From positions 85,888-149,887 of the forward strand of contig GG745384.1 of assembly GCA_000151295.1 (NCBI GenBank): a stretch of DNA of 64,000 bases. Direction: 5' to 3'. The notes below the pieces were generated by a model. That model made no database searches. It saw nothing but the letters and a program-made list of their open reading frames with translations, and was not told the DNA's origin. Below are positions 46,856 through 59,154 of this stretch, piece by piece (position 1 is the stretch's first letter; each line of letters begins with the position of its first letter). Origin of the DNA: Allomyces macrogynus ATCC 38327. Lineage: Eukaryota > Blastocladiomycota > Blastocladiomycetes > Blastocladiales > Blastocladiaceae. The translations under genes and the position numbers were made by a program.

Positions 46856-48741
46856 ATGATCCTGACCTGCCGAGGCCCTCTCGCACGATCCAACATGCTG
46901 CAAGTGTCGGGCGAAATCTTGCGACGCGCCGGTCACAGGGCCGCTGCTGCTGCGCCCCGGCCCGCAATCACCAACTGGTTCTTGAACCGTCAGCATCAAC
47001 TTTACAGCACTGAATCCAATGTTGCCGTCAACAACAATGATTCCGCCGTACCTGAGCCGGCACCCGTCAGCTCGGCCAAGGAGGAAATGACGCCGCTCGT
47101 CAAGCACCTGCACGACATGATCAAGGTCGGCTCGCATCGCTGCCGCATTCCGTTCAGATCCTCGAATTCATCTGCCGTCGGCCCTCGCCACAGTTTAGCG
47201 GCCCACTCTCGGTCGCGCAGTACATGCGCCAGGCCCTGACCAACCCGCTCGGCGGGTACTACATGCAGCAGCAAGTATTTGGCGCGCGCGGCGACTTTGT
47301 CACAAGCCCGGAAATTTCGCAAATGTTTGGCGAGCTCGTCGGCGTCTGGTTCATGACCAACTGGATGAAGCTCGGCACTCCGAACAACGTGCAATTGGTC
47401 GAGCTCGGGCCGGGACGCGGCACGTTGATGGCGGATATGCTGAGGGTGCGTGCGTCACGGCGGCACTCATGATCGCGATGTGGCCGAACACCAACGCCGG
47501 AAGCATCAATAGGCACTGCGGTCATTCGCCGCGTTTCAAGGGGTGAAGTACCGCGTCGTCTTTGTCGAAGCCTCGCCTCGGCTGCGCAACGAGCAAATGG
47601 CCACGATTGTTTGCGACACAGGACGCATTGTCGCCAAGGAGCACCGGAACCAGTTTGACACTTTGGAGCACGTCAAGTTCGCCGACGGGCTCGAAGTGCA
47701 CTGGGTGGAGAACATTGTCGACATTGAGCACGGTGCGTTCGAGTGAGCGATCCCGGCATTTGGCGACTGGAAACTGATGCTCTCATGGTTGGCCACTAGA
47801 TGATCATACGATGCTCGTCGCGCACGAGTTCTTTGACGCGCTGCCCGTCTACAAGTTCAAGGTACCGCACAGTGCATCCTGTTCGCGAGCAGATCACGGT
47901 ATTCTGACCATTTTCTCGTGTCTGAATAGCATGTCGACGGCGAATGGCGCGAAATCATGGTGGACGTGGACGAGTCGGCCGAATCGTGCGCGAACCTCTT
48001 CCTTTCGCGTCATTGCCCATTGCTCTTGCTGATGACCAGCGGTTTCCCACTAGCTCGCACCATTTCCGTTACGTGCTGGCGCCGCAAAAGACCAACGCGG
48101 TCGGCACTCTGATCGACGCCACAGGCCGGTACAACGACTTGCCCGAAGGCGCGACGGTCGAGGTGTCGCCCGAGTCGACGGGCTACATGCAGCGGATCGG
48201 CGACTTGTTGACCAAGACGGGCGGGGCGGCGCTAGTCGTCGACTATGGCAACGACCACCCGGCCGCGGCCAGTTTGCGGGTACGATGTGTTGTTCATTTT
48301 TCTCTCCACCCACCGAGAGAGGAACATCGTCGCGCTCACTATGCCTTTCCTCTACACCAGGCGATCCGCGACCACCAGTTTACCGACCTGTTCAGCACGC
48401 CCGGACAAGCCGATCTCTCAGTGGACGTTGACTTTTCGCTGCTCAAGTGGGCGCTCGAGAAGCACGACGGCGTGCGCGCGCATGGACCGACGACCCAGCG
48501 CCACTTTCTCGCGTCGCTCGGCATTTACGACCGGATGCAGGCGCTTGTGCAGGCGGCAGGCGCCGACGTGGCCGCGCAACGCGTCGTCAGGTCCGCATTT
48601 AATCGGCTCGTGAGTGCCAAGGAAATGGGCACTGTCTACAAGTGCCTGGCAGTGACCGATGCGCGGTATGACGGGGTCCCCGTGGGGTTTGAGCGAGCAG
48701 ATTTCCCGTCGTTGCCGGCATCAGAGACCATGCAGCGGTAA
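46856..48741 (+). CDS. NDUFAF7: NDUFAF7/MidA protein arginine methyltransferase, seven exons
   Basis: Mitochondrial methyltransferase that symmetrically dimethylates the complex I subunit NDUFS2 in animals. Exons 46856-47125, 47194-47445, 47513-47732, 47800-47861, 47930-47985, 48054-48279 and 48361-48741 encode 488 aa. The N-terminus is basic and Ala-rich, consistent with mitochondrial import. Family blocks: FSGPLSVAQYMRQALTNPLGGYY, GDFVTSPEISQMFGELVGVW, SAM motif VQLVELGPGRGTLMADMLR, MLVAHEFFDALPVYKF, and GGAALVVDYG. Also ADLSVDVDFSLL, GPTTQRHFL and SAKEMGTVYKCLAV at the end. Every splice closes in phase; the exon 5/6 junction (donor GTGCGC) is the least certain. Presence implies a retained mitochondrial complex I, expected for a respiring zoosporic fungus. 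Confidence 0.92.
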
Positions 48742-49533
48742 TGAGGTACTGGAAATATAATAGGTCGCGTGGATGCGTTGGGCGAGGCTATCAGTGACCG
48801 CCGATGAGGGACAGCGCGAAACCGCGTCAACGAATGTGCGCCAGGCGGCCTGCGCGTTGTTGACTGGTCGTGCGCAACAAGGTCGTTGCATGTGTCCTCG
48901 CAAGCAGCGATAACCGTTGGCAGGCATGGTCAGGCGCGACGCCTCGGACGTTGGGCAGGCCACCGGTCCCGTGCATTTCCAGAGCTCTCAGAACACGCTG
49001 CACGTGAGGCGCGCGCGACCTTCATGTCCCTTCCTCGCTTATTGCTCGCTGCGCTGAAGCGACAAACTGGCGCACGACTGGCCCCGGGGCGAGGAGCGCG
49101 ACGAACCCGCCGCGCCGCACCGGGCGCGTGATGGTTTGCAGTCCCGAAGGATGTCCCGCGGACGTGCAAGCAGGTTCGTGCCTCTGGAAGAGCCTCCAAT
49201 TGAGTGTGTCGCAAAAGGTCTCCAAATGGCCCCAGACGGTGGACCCAGGCGTATTTCGGTAATGTCCGATAGGATATAATATCGTGCTTGGCTGCGGTCT
49301 CGCACCGACGGCCTTCGCTTCTTCTTCCCGTGCTCCCGGCCTCGTCTATTCTCTCTCCCGCACCTCCTCATCGGCCTCATAAGGCTCATCCACCTCGGTC
49401 CACCGTCCCCCCCTCCCCCAACTGGGTCCCGCGCTCATTCCGGGTACAAAGTCGACTTTACCGGCCCGCCACGACCACGCCCGCGATATTTGCAGCCCAT
49501 TGCCGCTCATTTCCCGCACAACCACGCCAAAAA
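48742..49533. other. Intergenic, no gene recognised
   Basis: About 790 bp between NDUFAF7 and the Zn-cluster regulator. No motif-bearing frame. A pyrimidine-rich stretch (about 49310-49420) precedes the regulator start and is probably its promoter/5' UTR. Confidence 0.4.
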
Positions 49534-52224
49534 ATGGACCAGCACGTCGCGTTCAACGATCGCGCCGCGACCGGGATGAGCGCGGGCAACTCGACTACCG
49601 TCCCAATGCGACGCGCCGCACCGCCCAGCCCCGAGGCCACGCCGACGGTCCCAGCGGCGCCGACGACGCGCGCGAGCCGCCGTGCCGGTGGGGCCAAGCG
49701 CCGCAAAGTGCCGCACGCGTGTGCCTTCTGCCGCCGCTCACGCATGTCGTGCGATGAAGGTAAGAATGGTTTACTTTTCTACTCTCCCGATGGGTGAATG
49801 GTCGTGACTGGGACGCGCGCCGCGACCGCTCGGACGGTCGGCCGGTCGGCCGATGGTGATGACGGATGGGAGGGTGGAAACCCAACAAGTGACGTTTCGT
49901 CCCCGTCGGAACATCGGCCACGCCTCTGCCCGTTGCGGGAGCGTGCAGGAACGCGGCGAACCACCAAGCGGGTGCACGATGGAAATGGGATGGACGGGTG
50001 TTGCGAGGTCGCACAGGAGGGAAAGCTAACGCGCGCATACGTTGCTGCTGCTGCCGTCGTACTTCGGCGATGTGGCGCCTTTCGGACGCACTTGTAGCCC
50101 GTCCCTGCCAGNNNNNNNNNNNNNNNNNNNNNNNNNNNNNNNNNNNNNNNNNNNNNNNNNNNNNNNNNNNNNNNNNNNNNNNNNNNNNNNNNNNNNNNNN
50201 NNNNNNNNNNNNNNNNNNNNNNNNNNNNNNNNNNNNNNNNNNNNNNNNNNNNNNNNNNNNNNNNNNNNNNNNNNNNNNNNNNNNNNNNNNNNNNNNNNNN
50301 NNNNNNNNNNNNNNNNNNNNNNNNNNNNNNNNNNNNNNNNNNNNNNNNNNNNNNNNNNNNNNNNNNNNNNACGACCACGCACACGGCACGACGCGACGAA
50401 CACCGTCCCGCATGCGTTCTCGCATGCTGGCCATCCATCGGAGCTGCGCCGCGCGGTGGTCGCCAGTCATGCTCACATGCTGCCGCCGCCTCACCACGGC
50501 CACCCAATGCCCTCGATCGGTACGCTTCTCTCGTGTCCCCTTCCCCTTCCCCGCGCCCCAACATAGCATGAATCCTCGCGCTTGGCAGATGATGCTGATC
50601 GACGTCCGATTTTGATTGCCTTGCGTGTGTAGACTACCACCACCTGAACGCGTCCATGTCGTCGCCGATGATGATGACCGAGAGCGGCCTGCCCACGCCC
50701 ACCTACGCGCCGCCGCTGCTGACCTTGCCACCAGCCTCGAGCCCCGTAGTCAGCGACGCGTCGTCGAGCCAGGACCTGCTCGCTTACCTGGCGTCGCCCA
50801 CCTCGACCTCGTCCATGGCCACGCCGCCCTTGGGCTTGGCCCCGCAGGGCATGGGGCACGCGTTGTTTGCCGCGTTTGGGTCGTTTGGGTCGGCCGCGCC
50901 CATGAACATCTTTGGTGGGGAGCGCACGTCGGCACCGTCGCCGTCACCCCCGGCCCTCGACTTGTCGTCTCTGCTCCTGAGCTCGGCCCCGTCGACCCCG
51001 ACGCCGTCGTTGGCGCCTGTCACGTCCGGGTCGGGTGCGTCAATGCTCGGGCTCGCGTCGGACTTCACCATGTTCTCGACGCTCTTTGACGCGCTGGAGC
51101 CGGTGGTCACGACGTCGACGGCGTTGCCCGAGCCCGTGCTGGCCGCTCCGCCCGTCACGGTGGCCAGCCAGTCGCTTTCGACTACTGTGTCGTCGGCCAT
51201 GGCCCCGATGATGGCCTTGACCGCGATGTCGACCATGCCGCAACAGCCCATGACGCCCACGACGGCGACAGCGCCCACCATGTCGTCGCAAGTGTTTGCG
51301 TCGCCCGTCTCGATCCAGTCGTCGGTGCGCCAAGGCCCGTCGCCGACGCCGTCGACGCCCACGGTCGAGTCGGCCCCGGCCATCAACACGTCGTCGTCGA
51401 CGCAAGATTCGACTGTAGACGAGGCCTTCCTGCTCTCGGTTGCCGACCCGACCGCCGACACGACGGCTGCGCGCCTGCAGCAAGTGATCCAGGCCAAATT
51501 TGCCGCGGGCTTGCTGCGCCCGCACAACTATGCGCAGGGTTACGCGCGCCTGGCTGCCTACGCCGACGCGCATTTCTCGCCGTCAGCCAAGCAGCGGATC
51601 ATCACAGCGACCAAGTCGTTCCGCCCGACGTTCCGCGCGATTGCGTCGACCATGACCCCGCTCGACCACGTGCTTGGCGAGGAAATGTTTGACCGTCTGC
51701 TGCTCGACTACGACCGGTTGTTTGCGGCCATGGCCGTGCCAGCGTGCCTGTGGCGCCGCACGGGCGAAATCTACAAGGCCAATCAACCCTTTGCCGATCT
51801 CGTCGGGATCCCGCTCGAGAAACTCAAGAACGGCCAGGTCACCATCTACGAGCTCATGGCCGAGGAAGCCGCCGTTAACTACTGGGAGAAGTTTGCGGGT
51901 GTTGCCGGGGATCCGGGGCAAAAGGCTGTGCTCACGTCGTGCGCGCTGGTCAAGCAAATGGTGCGGTCGCGACCGGCGTCGCCCGTGCTCGCTGCCGTGA
52001 ATTTGAACTTGGCAGCACCGACGGGTGCGGCCGCGGCCATGGCCATGGCACGTGCTTTGCGGTCGAACCCGACGTCGCCGATTCTGCGCCCGCGGTCGCC
52101 CACGGGCAAGTCGGGGAATGGGTCGGTCTCGTGCTGCTTTTCGTTCACGGTGCGCCGAGATAAGAACCAGGTGCCGATTGCCATTGTCGGCAACTTTTTG
52201 CCGACGCAGGGCGCGCGTCTCTGA
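49534..52224 (+). CDS. ERT1: ERT1/AcuK-type Zn(II)2Cys6 transcription regulator with PAS domain, interrupted by an assembly gap
   Basis: Family members control gluconeogenesis and alternative-carbon genes. Exon 1 (49534-49759) ends with the first half of the zinc cluster, HACAFCRRSRMSCDEG (C-x2-C-x6-C). The second half should lie in or beside the N run (50112-50370). An exon leaving the gap ends at 50519 (...HGHPMPSI, phase 1), joins 50633 (DYHHLNASMSS), and the last exon runs to 52224. That exon holds a long Ser/Thr/Pro/Met-rich region, the domain around FRAIASTMTPLDHVLGEEMF, and a PAS-like block LLDYDRLFAAMAVPACLWRRTGEIYKANQPFADLVGIPLE, typical of ERT1/GSM1 proteins. It ends FSFTVRRDKNQVPIAIVGNFLP. 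Completeness of the zinc cluster cannot be judged. Both splice boundaries at the gap are provisional. Confidence 0.85.
50112..50370. other. Assembly gap (259 N) inside the ERT1-like gene
   Basis: A run of N expected to contain the second half of the Zn(II)2Cys6 motif and the 5' end of the exon that finishes at 50519. Confidence 0.98.
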
Positions 52225-52893
52225 GGCTGTTTGTGGACCTTTGCGGCTCAACCGCGCCAACGTTTTTTGCTTCTCGTTTCTTGTTACCTTGCCACTGCCT
52301 TTTCGTTGTCAGTACCCCACCTCGTCTTTGCCCGGCGCACCTTGATGCGCCGTTCGGTTTTTTGTGCGCTTTCGTGTTCGTTCTTTGTCCTTCGCGGCCG
52401 CTGGCCGTGCCGCGCCGTGGCACCCGATGCTTGTGCCTCTGCACGGCGTTTGACCCCCTCCCCCCCCCCCACTCCCCATCTTTTTTCTTCGTGTGTTACT
52501 GTGAACCTGGGACGGGCCCGCGTTCAAGGGCCCGATCCCGCTGCGTGCTTTTAATTCCTTTCTTCGTTGGGTTCGTGATCTGTACATTACTTTTCCGTTT
52601 TGGTGAACGAGCGACCCGGGCGCCCGTGTCCGGGACCGGGTCGGGATGAAGCGACCAAGAGTTTTCACTCGGCGCGATTGGATGGCCGACGTGGCCGATG
52701 CACCAGAAGGACGACGATCAACGAATAATTCAAAACGAGAATTCAAATTTTTGGCTTTTTGGACATGTTCTCTCGGCCGCTCTTGGTCCAGCCAGCGGGT
52801 TCGATTCGTGATTGGTGGTGGCCTGCCAGATCTCCATCCGCTGACCACTCCGGCCATACTTCGTTCAACCGTCCATCAACCCATTATCAACTC
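52225..52893. other. Intergenic
   Basis: About 670 bp. The first ~350 bp are T/C-rich with a ccccccccc run near 52461-52470, like a 3' UTR. The DNMT2 frame is open upstream to 52759, so some of this may be coding. Confidence 0.4.
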
Positions 52894-54410
52894 ATGGCGA
52901 CTTGCAGCACGCGGTCAAGTGGATCCGATAGCATGGACCAAGAACCAGTCAAAACTCTGGCGGCTCCGCATCATGGCAACAAGCAACTACGTTCGAAAGA
53001 CAAGGATCTGGCGCCAGGTCTGGCTTGCGGGCCGGCAAATTTGTTCCTTGATCGTGACCATGCCCATGCACCCGTTCACGTTGCAGAATTCTACAGCGGG
53101 CTTGGCGGGCTCGGCATGGCGTGGGAGGCATCCAAGTATGGCCCTGGGTACGGCACCGTGGCGCACGCGTTTGACATCAACGAAGTTGCCAACACGATAC
53201 ACGAATTCAATACCCATCGCACCGTGTCGACGCGCGATATTACGCGACTCGCACCAGGGGACTTGGATGCGTTCCAGTGCGACGTCTGGTCCGTAGTGTT
53301 ATCTTCTCCACCCCATGGTCATCATACCAAGAGCTGATCTGTGGGCGAACACGTGCAGGCTCTTGTCGCCGCCGTGCCAGCCGTACACGCGCAAGGGCAA
53401 GCGACTTGGGTCGGCCGACCCTCGCGCCGGGTCGTTTTTGAGCATGCTTGAAGCGCTGCCGAGTCTCGCACGTCTGCCGACGCACTTGTTGCTCGAGAAC
53501 GTGCTCGGATTTGAAAAGAGCGAAACATGTGCGCGGTTGACGAATACGCTGACCGCAGCGGGGTACCAGTTCCACGGACATGTCCTTAACTCGGTGTGTT
53601 GTTCTCGTGGCTGACGGTCATGGGTTGAATTGTTGCGAACCATAGACTAACATTCTTGCACTGCGTTTAGTCTGATTTCGGCGTCCCAAAATCGCGCCCG
53701 CGGTTCTACATCGTGGCGCGGCGGCATCGTCCATTCACGTCAACCTTCTCGCCATCGGGCACGATCCACGACCACCCAGCCTGGCTCATTTCGCCGTTCG
53801 GCACATGCGACCCGCCCGGCACGACCTTGCAGTCGTATCTACGCGCAACCTAGTACTCCGCAGCCGACTTGCTCCTCACAGCCGAGCAGCTGTGGAAGGG
53901 AGGCGACGCGTACGACATTTCCCCCTGACCTCCACCCGGTCCGTCCTGTGCCCGACCGCGCCCACGTCCAAAATCGCCGACCGGATCACCGCCTACCGCG
54001 CAATGCGCCCAAAGATCTTGCGCAGCGTCAACGCCACGACGGCCGCGCACGCGCGCGCGTCCGTGACCCCCGGCGAGCTCGCAAAGTTGGAGCGGCTCGG
54101 GCAGTTTGCGCACCTCACCAACCCGAGGGCGCACGCGAAACCGACGCTGACGGGTAAGTTAGCGCGTGTTGTGGACGAGGCACGCGCGAGGGCCTGGCAC
54201 GACGTGGTGGCCACGTCGCCGGCGTGCCCACTTGACGGATTGGGGTTGCGGCATTTCGCGCCCGAGGAAATGGCGGCGTTGCATGGGTTCCCGGATACGT
54301 TTGCATTCCCGGTGGACAAGGTCGCGTGTAAGCAGGCGTGGCAGGTGGTTGGGAATAGTTTGAGCGTGCGTGTGGTTGCGGCGTTGGTGGATTTTTTATT
54401 GGCGGGTTAG
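52894..54410 (+). CDS. DNMT2: DNMT2/TRDMT1-type tRNA (cytosine-5) methyltransferase, at least three exons, 3' part disrupted
   Basis: Family members methylate C38 of tRNA-Asp. Exon 1 52894-53288 (start could be 52759 or 52933), exon 2 53359-53593, exon 3 from 53671. Motif I VAEFYSGLGGLGMAW, catalytic motif IV LLSPPCQPYTRKGK (assembled at intron 1), motif VI LLLENVLGFE and motif VIII PKSRPRFYIVA are intact. Then exon 3 meets an in-frame TAG at 53851. The family-like sequence ADLLLTAEQLWKGGDAYDI continues in that frame to a TGA at 53926, and TSTRSV onward continues one frame over. The DNMT2 hallmark CFT after RSV is replaced (RSVLCPT), and the following G-rich block is not recognisable. The C-terminus HFAPEEMAALHGFPDTFAFP ... 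QVVGNSLSVRVVAALV is conserved to the stop at 54410. It may be a decaying gene, an unmodelled small intron, or sequence error. Confidence 0.75.
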
Positions 54411-54521
54411 AAATGGGATGAACAGACCTTGTTGTATGTACAAAAAATTTGCGTCGGCACGGTTTGGGCAGCAGCATCTGGCAACAGACGAACGACATCA
54501 GCAAAAGAACGCGAGCGATGC

Positions 54522-56331
54522 TCATTGAATCGGAATGCTATCGGCTCTTCGCCACCGCATCCACCAAAACCACGACTTGAACAAGGCCCACCCACGTGCA
54601 CTGGCGTGGTGTGGTCTCGACCCATCGCGCGGCGCGCTACGACGATCCAATGACCTGGACGATTTCCTCGGCAGCCCATGAGTCCATTCCCTTCCATCCA
54701 CGAGCGTGATCATGCCCCCGCCCGGCAGGACAACGCGACACGTCCAACTGATCTGCGGCACCACAACGCGCAAAACCGACTCGTCTGCCGCATCGTAGTC
54801 GCCCGTCACCGACGAATCCGTCCAGTCGTCGCCCCATAAACGGTGCTCGAGCGAGAGCGCGCACACGGTCCGTGGAACAGCTAGTGCAAGTAACGCCAGA
54901 TCGTCGTCGTCAATGTGCGCGGCCGTGACGCGGAGCCGCACGAGCCTTGGCGGCATATTGTGCGCGAGCGGCGCAATGACGCGGACGCCGTCCAGGTCGC
55001 GCAGTTCCAGCGACAATTCGCGCAAGTCGCACGGCAGGTGCGCAAGGACTGAGTCGAGTGCGTCGTCGTTCCATTCAACGGCCGGGTCCCACACGCTCAG
55101 TTCGAGCGTCTTCAGGGTCGCGGCGTGCTGCGCGAGCATGGTCGCAAGCGGCACCACGTCGTCATGCCGGAACAAACTGTCGGCGACGACAAGCGAACTG
55201 AACCCGGCAGGCAAATGCGGTAATAGCTCGGGCAGAACGCGCGACTGACAAATGTGGTACAGGTCCGGGCTGCGCAGGGCCAGGTGCCGCAACGTTGGCG
55301 GGAACGCGTGCGCAAGAATCTCGGCGGGTTCCGGATCGAGCAGGTCCGGATTGACGGTGAGCGCCGCGAGCCGCGGCGGCATATGCTCGGCCAATACGTG
55401 CGCCATTGGCACGTCCACGGAAACAAACAGTTTCAGCTCACGCAGCGTCGTAGGCAATTGCCGCGGCGTGATGAGCGATATTGGCTGGCCCTGCTCGGTC
55501 GGCGCCGTGACCTTGAACCCGGTCGCGAGGGCGAGCTGGTGCAGGTGCGGAGGGAGTCGCGCGACCCAACCCACGGGAAACGTGACGGACTTGACGAGGT
55601 GGAGCGGAATTCGCACCAGGTCGGTTTGGCGGTCGGCGGTCGCGAACCGCATGCGGCCATGCGACGTATACTGCGTGATCAAGTACCATGTGCGGTCGTC
55701 GCTTGCATCCTTGGCTTGACCGTCGTCCTCGGCAGCTCGCAGCGGGCTAATCGACTACCAGTGGAGAAAGTCAGTTCTGGTGCCCGTGGTGAAACAATCG
55801 ACCTGCGATACGAAGAGCACACGTACGTACCCCTTCCCAGCTGGTCAACAGCGTGTACTCTTCGATCGGTTCGCGGTTCACGCGATCGAAAAACTCGACA
55901 ATTTCTTGAGTGCGCGTCACCACTACCCCCACTGCACCGAGATACCGCCCGTGCGCCGGATTCAGCTCAGGCTTGCGCCTGATACTGGCCATGAGCTCGG
56001 GCGGGTGGTTGAGCACGCCACGCAGCCGTCCCGGTTCTTGGATCCAAAAAGTGCCCTCTTGTTCGGGGTTCGGCACCAGCACGACGGGTACGGTCGGGTA
56101 CTGCATGAGTGCGCGGAGTGCCGGCGCGTAGAGGAACGGCGATGCGCGGGCCACGTGGACAATGGTCGCGCGCGGGATATGCGCCGTATACTGGTTGAGG
56201 TGCGCGGTATCATACAGGAGCAGTTCGCAAATGCGCTCGAGAATGAATTCGGGCAGCTGCTCGAGCCGCGCCCTTGTTCTTCTTGCTCGACCGCCATCGC
56301 GAACCGTCGTATCGTGCTTTTTCTTGCCCAT
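54522..56331 (-). CDS. F-box/leucine-rich-repeat-like protein, two exons (intact member of cluster)
   Basis: Exons 56331-55831 and 55754-54522 (76-nt intron, GTACGT...GGTAG, phase 0) encode 577 aa. After a basic start (MGKKKHDTT...RRTRAR) comes an F-box-like helix pair, LEQLPEFILERICELLLYDTAHLNQYTAHIPRATIVHVARASPFLYAPALR, then a transition region and, in exon 2, about ten degenerate leucine-rich repeats such as LPTTLRELKLFVSVDVP, LRHLALRSPDLY, LKTLELSVWDP, LRELSLELRDLDGV and LVRLRVTAAHI. The C-terminus is basic and Trp-rich. By analogy it would be a substrate adaptor of an SCF-type ubiquitin ligase, but the F-box is weak and the target unknown. It is the most complete of several related copies to 60.9 kb. 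Confidence 0.7.
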
Positions 56332-56599
56332 AACAATCGCGAGGTATTTCCACCGCGTTCCGCGCCGTTCCAGAGGCGCTGGCTGGTGCTGTCCCACGTC
56401 CGCTGCTTGAACTGGCTCCTTGGTGAGATTTTGGGCCTCGGGGCAGCCGGTGCTGGTGGAGGGTGGTGCGGTCGGCGCGGCGCGCTGCACCAACTGCAAA
56501 ATGCGCGTTGTTGGACCGCTGTGGAGACTCTGGTCGCGAAGATGCCGTCGTGGAAGATGTTGCGTTTGCCCATCGCAAGGATGCGCAGCGGGAGGATGA

Positions 56600-58013
56600 G
56601 CCAGGGACCTACTCCTGGCTGCCTCGTTTGAGTCAGAGGCAAGCGTCAAGAAATGGGGCTTGCTGAGTTTTGTTGCTCCGCCGACCGAGACGCTACCATT
56701 TGCGTCGTTGCCGTACCCGTCGAGGGAGCCGTCGTCGTACTCGGAACCATCACCAAAATCGTCGTCGTCGCGGTCGTCATAACTATCGTGGAAGCGGTTG
56801 TTGCGGTAGTCAGTCATGCGGCGATTGTCGCCGCCAAACCCCACGCCCTTGATATCGATCGACTTCAGTCGCGGAATGCAAGCAAGCTTTTCAATGAGCC
56901 GGACATGAATCTTGTTCGCGCGGACCGTCCGCAGCGTGTGCGAGCACGCGGCGGGCAGAGAACGCAAAGTCGCCTCGCCTGGGTCGCACTCGGCGCATTA
57001 GAGTGCGGGCAAAGCACGGTTCGGGAACGTAGCAAATGTCATGGTCGAGGCAGCGAGGAACTTGACGTGCGAGAGCGTTGGGGCGGGACCATCGATCCAT
57101 TTCACGACTGGTGGCAGCCGCAAAGTCGTGAAGTTGGGAAGCGCGTCGAGCATGGCACCACGCACGGAAACCGAATCGAAGGGATCGATATTGTTCCGGA
57201 TTGCCAGTGACGTGATCGAGGGCCAAGCAGAGACGTCCGGGACCCAATAATGTTTGTAGCTGAGCTCCAAATCAAAGTCAGCGAGCCGTGGCGCGCCCAG
57301 AACTGGCAGCAATTGCGCGGCAAACGAAGAGATCGTCTGCAGTCTCGTCAGGCGCAGGAAAGAGATGCGCACCATTGGTATGCCTGTCAAACGCGCTTTC
57401 AGCGCCACCATGGTCTTGAGCTGCGGGGCTGCTGTAGCAAGGGCGGCCAACGAATCGTGAGCCAGATCCTCGATGTCGCCAAACTTGACCGAGACGAGCC
57501 GTGGCATGCAGATCAGATGGGCAGGACACGGCGAGCCATCTGGCGCAAACTCAACGAGCGACTCGAGCATCGGTAGACGGGTGCACTTGAAAGTGAGAAG
57601 CCAATACGTACAAGCCGAGCCCTAAAAATCGCGAAGCGCACGCCAATAAGTGCTTGCAATGGCTGTGCGTCACCAGAGTTCATGCAATTGTATATCTTCA
57701 AGGTGCGCAACGTGTTGGCATACTGCATGACGGCCTTGGAGCGCACAGTGCCCGCCGATACCACGAGCTACTGCAGACGCGGCGCCATTGGAAGATTTGT
57801 GAGCATGCGATGGGAACGCGGCGAGGCCATGTCAATGCGGATGCGCAGAGTGTGCAACTGCGGCAACTCAATATCAAGATCCTTGACTATCAGACTCCAG
57901 TCAAGTATAATGGTCAATTCAAGTGTCGTCAACGTATCGCGCAAAACGACGAGCGCTGGATTCACGGCCAGGCCAGTCATGCTGTCGCAGGCCCATCGTC
58001 CCACGCACTCCAC
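56600..58013 (-). pseudogene. F-box/LRR paralogue 2, fragmented or of unresolved exon structure
   Basis: On the minus strand, related segments appear in successive frames. 58013-57768 carries LRDTLTTLELTIILDWSL...LPQLHTLRIRID. Around 57764-57620 is YANTLRTLKIYNCMN. 57610-56998 carries LPMLESLVEFAPDGSP...MPRLVSVKFGDI...LLPVLGAPRLADFDLELSYKHYWVPD and ends at an in-frame TAA (57000-56998). The same frame resumes at 56967 with LRTVRANKIHVRLIEKLACIPRLKSIDIKGVGFGG and an Asp-rich region. The last segment is homologous to 59676-59155. The LRR spacing (L-x2-L-x-L) is clear. No F-box exon was found upstream. Some breaks could be introns I failed to place, so pseudogene status is an inference. Confidence 0.45.
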
Positions 58014-58621
58014 GATGCGTCTGCACAGTGTCGCGCGCTGTATTTATGTCGCGCGCGTCCGCGCCACTCGTCAGCCACCGGCTTCGGTCCGCGACAATGC
58101 GTCAGTCTGCGGTTCGACTCTTTGCCTCGCTGCAAAGGTGCCAGAGTGAATGCGAGAACTGTTCCCTTCATGCCTGTATATTGAGCCTGACAACTAAATG
58201 GAATGAGAATAGCGAGCATGAAATGTAGCGGCTGTAGCGCTCTGGTATGCGCTTGCTGGGCGTGCTCCGTGGTCTCTGACTTCGTATTCTATTGCTGTTC
58301 TTCAGTCATGATTGTCACGACTTGTGATAACACGCCTCGCCCCAATCATAACATCCAATTCCTGCATCCATGCTGTGCGAAAGCGCAGCTCTGTGTGACT
58401 GTTATAGGAAAAAAATGCACTAAAACTGAGGGTCAAACACGACATGAACTGCGTCCCATCCCCCTCCTTGGCCAGAAAGTGTCGCTTGGCGCAACCAACT
58501 GCGTTCCAAAGCAGCGCTGGCACAACAACGTCCATCCAGATGATGGTGACAGCGATAGGTTGACGACTAATGAGGTCAAGTGCATCGAGCTTTGTGCAGT
58601 AATTTGACTTCACACTCAGCC

Positions 58622-58790
58622 GTGCTGCGGATTGGCAGCAGGACGGCATTCTTGCCAAGTCCGGTTATTGGTCTTGACCAACATCCAATCAACGTTAAAG
58701 GGCTGCGGCGCGCCCAGAACTTGCGCAAGCACAGCAACCAACGCGGATCTGCCATGCAATATCGTCAGCTTTGTAAATACAGAACGTGAT
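58622..58790 (-). pseudogene. LRR fragment of another cluster copy
   Basis: A minus-strand segment translates to LTILHGRSALVAVLAQVLGAP followed by FNVDWML, which matches AAQLLPVLGAP...FDLEL of paralogue 2. It has no continuous reading frame beyond this and appears to be a relic. The surrounding 58014-58621 and 58791-59154 hold nothing recognisable. Confidence 0.35.
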
Positions 58791-59154
58791 GTTGATGGCT
58801 GCATCAAGGGGCAAGCTTGCATGCTTCACGTCAAGACGAGCTTGAAGAACGATTCGCTCACGGTTTTAACGCGAATCACAATCATATTTTTTCTTGTCGC
58901 AACCGAGTGCCAGGCGTGCAGAAACGGAGAAATCGGTCCCATCCAATCCAGCATTTAAAGCATGTCCACGAACGAGTTCCAATGTACATGGACTGGCCAA
59001 ATATTTGTTTAACGATCAGATTCGAGCGGTTCGAGCTGCCTTTCGAGCCGCTTGAGCAGCTGAGATCAGGTCCACATGCCTTCACATCACCAGGGAAAAC
59101 AATTCGCCCATCCATCCACTCCTGCATCGACCGACAACTCCTTGAGGACCCACT

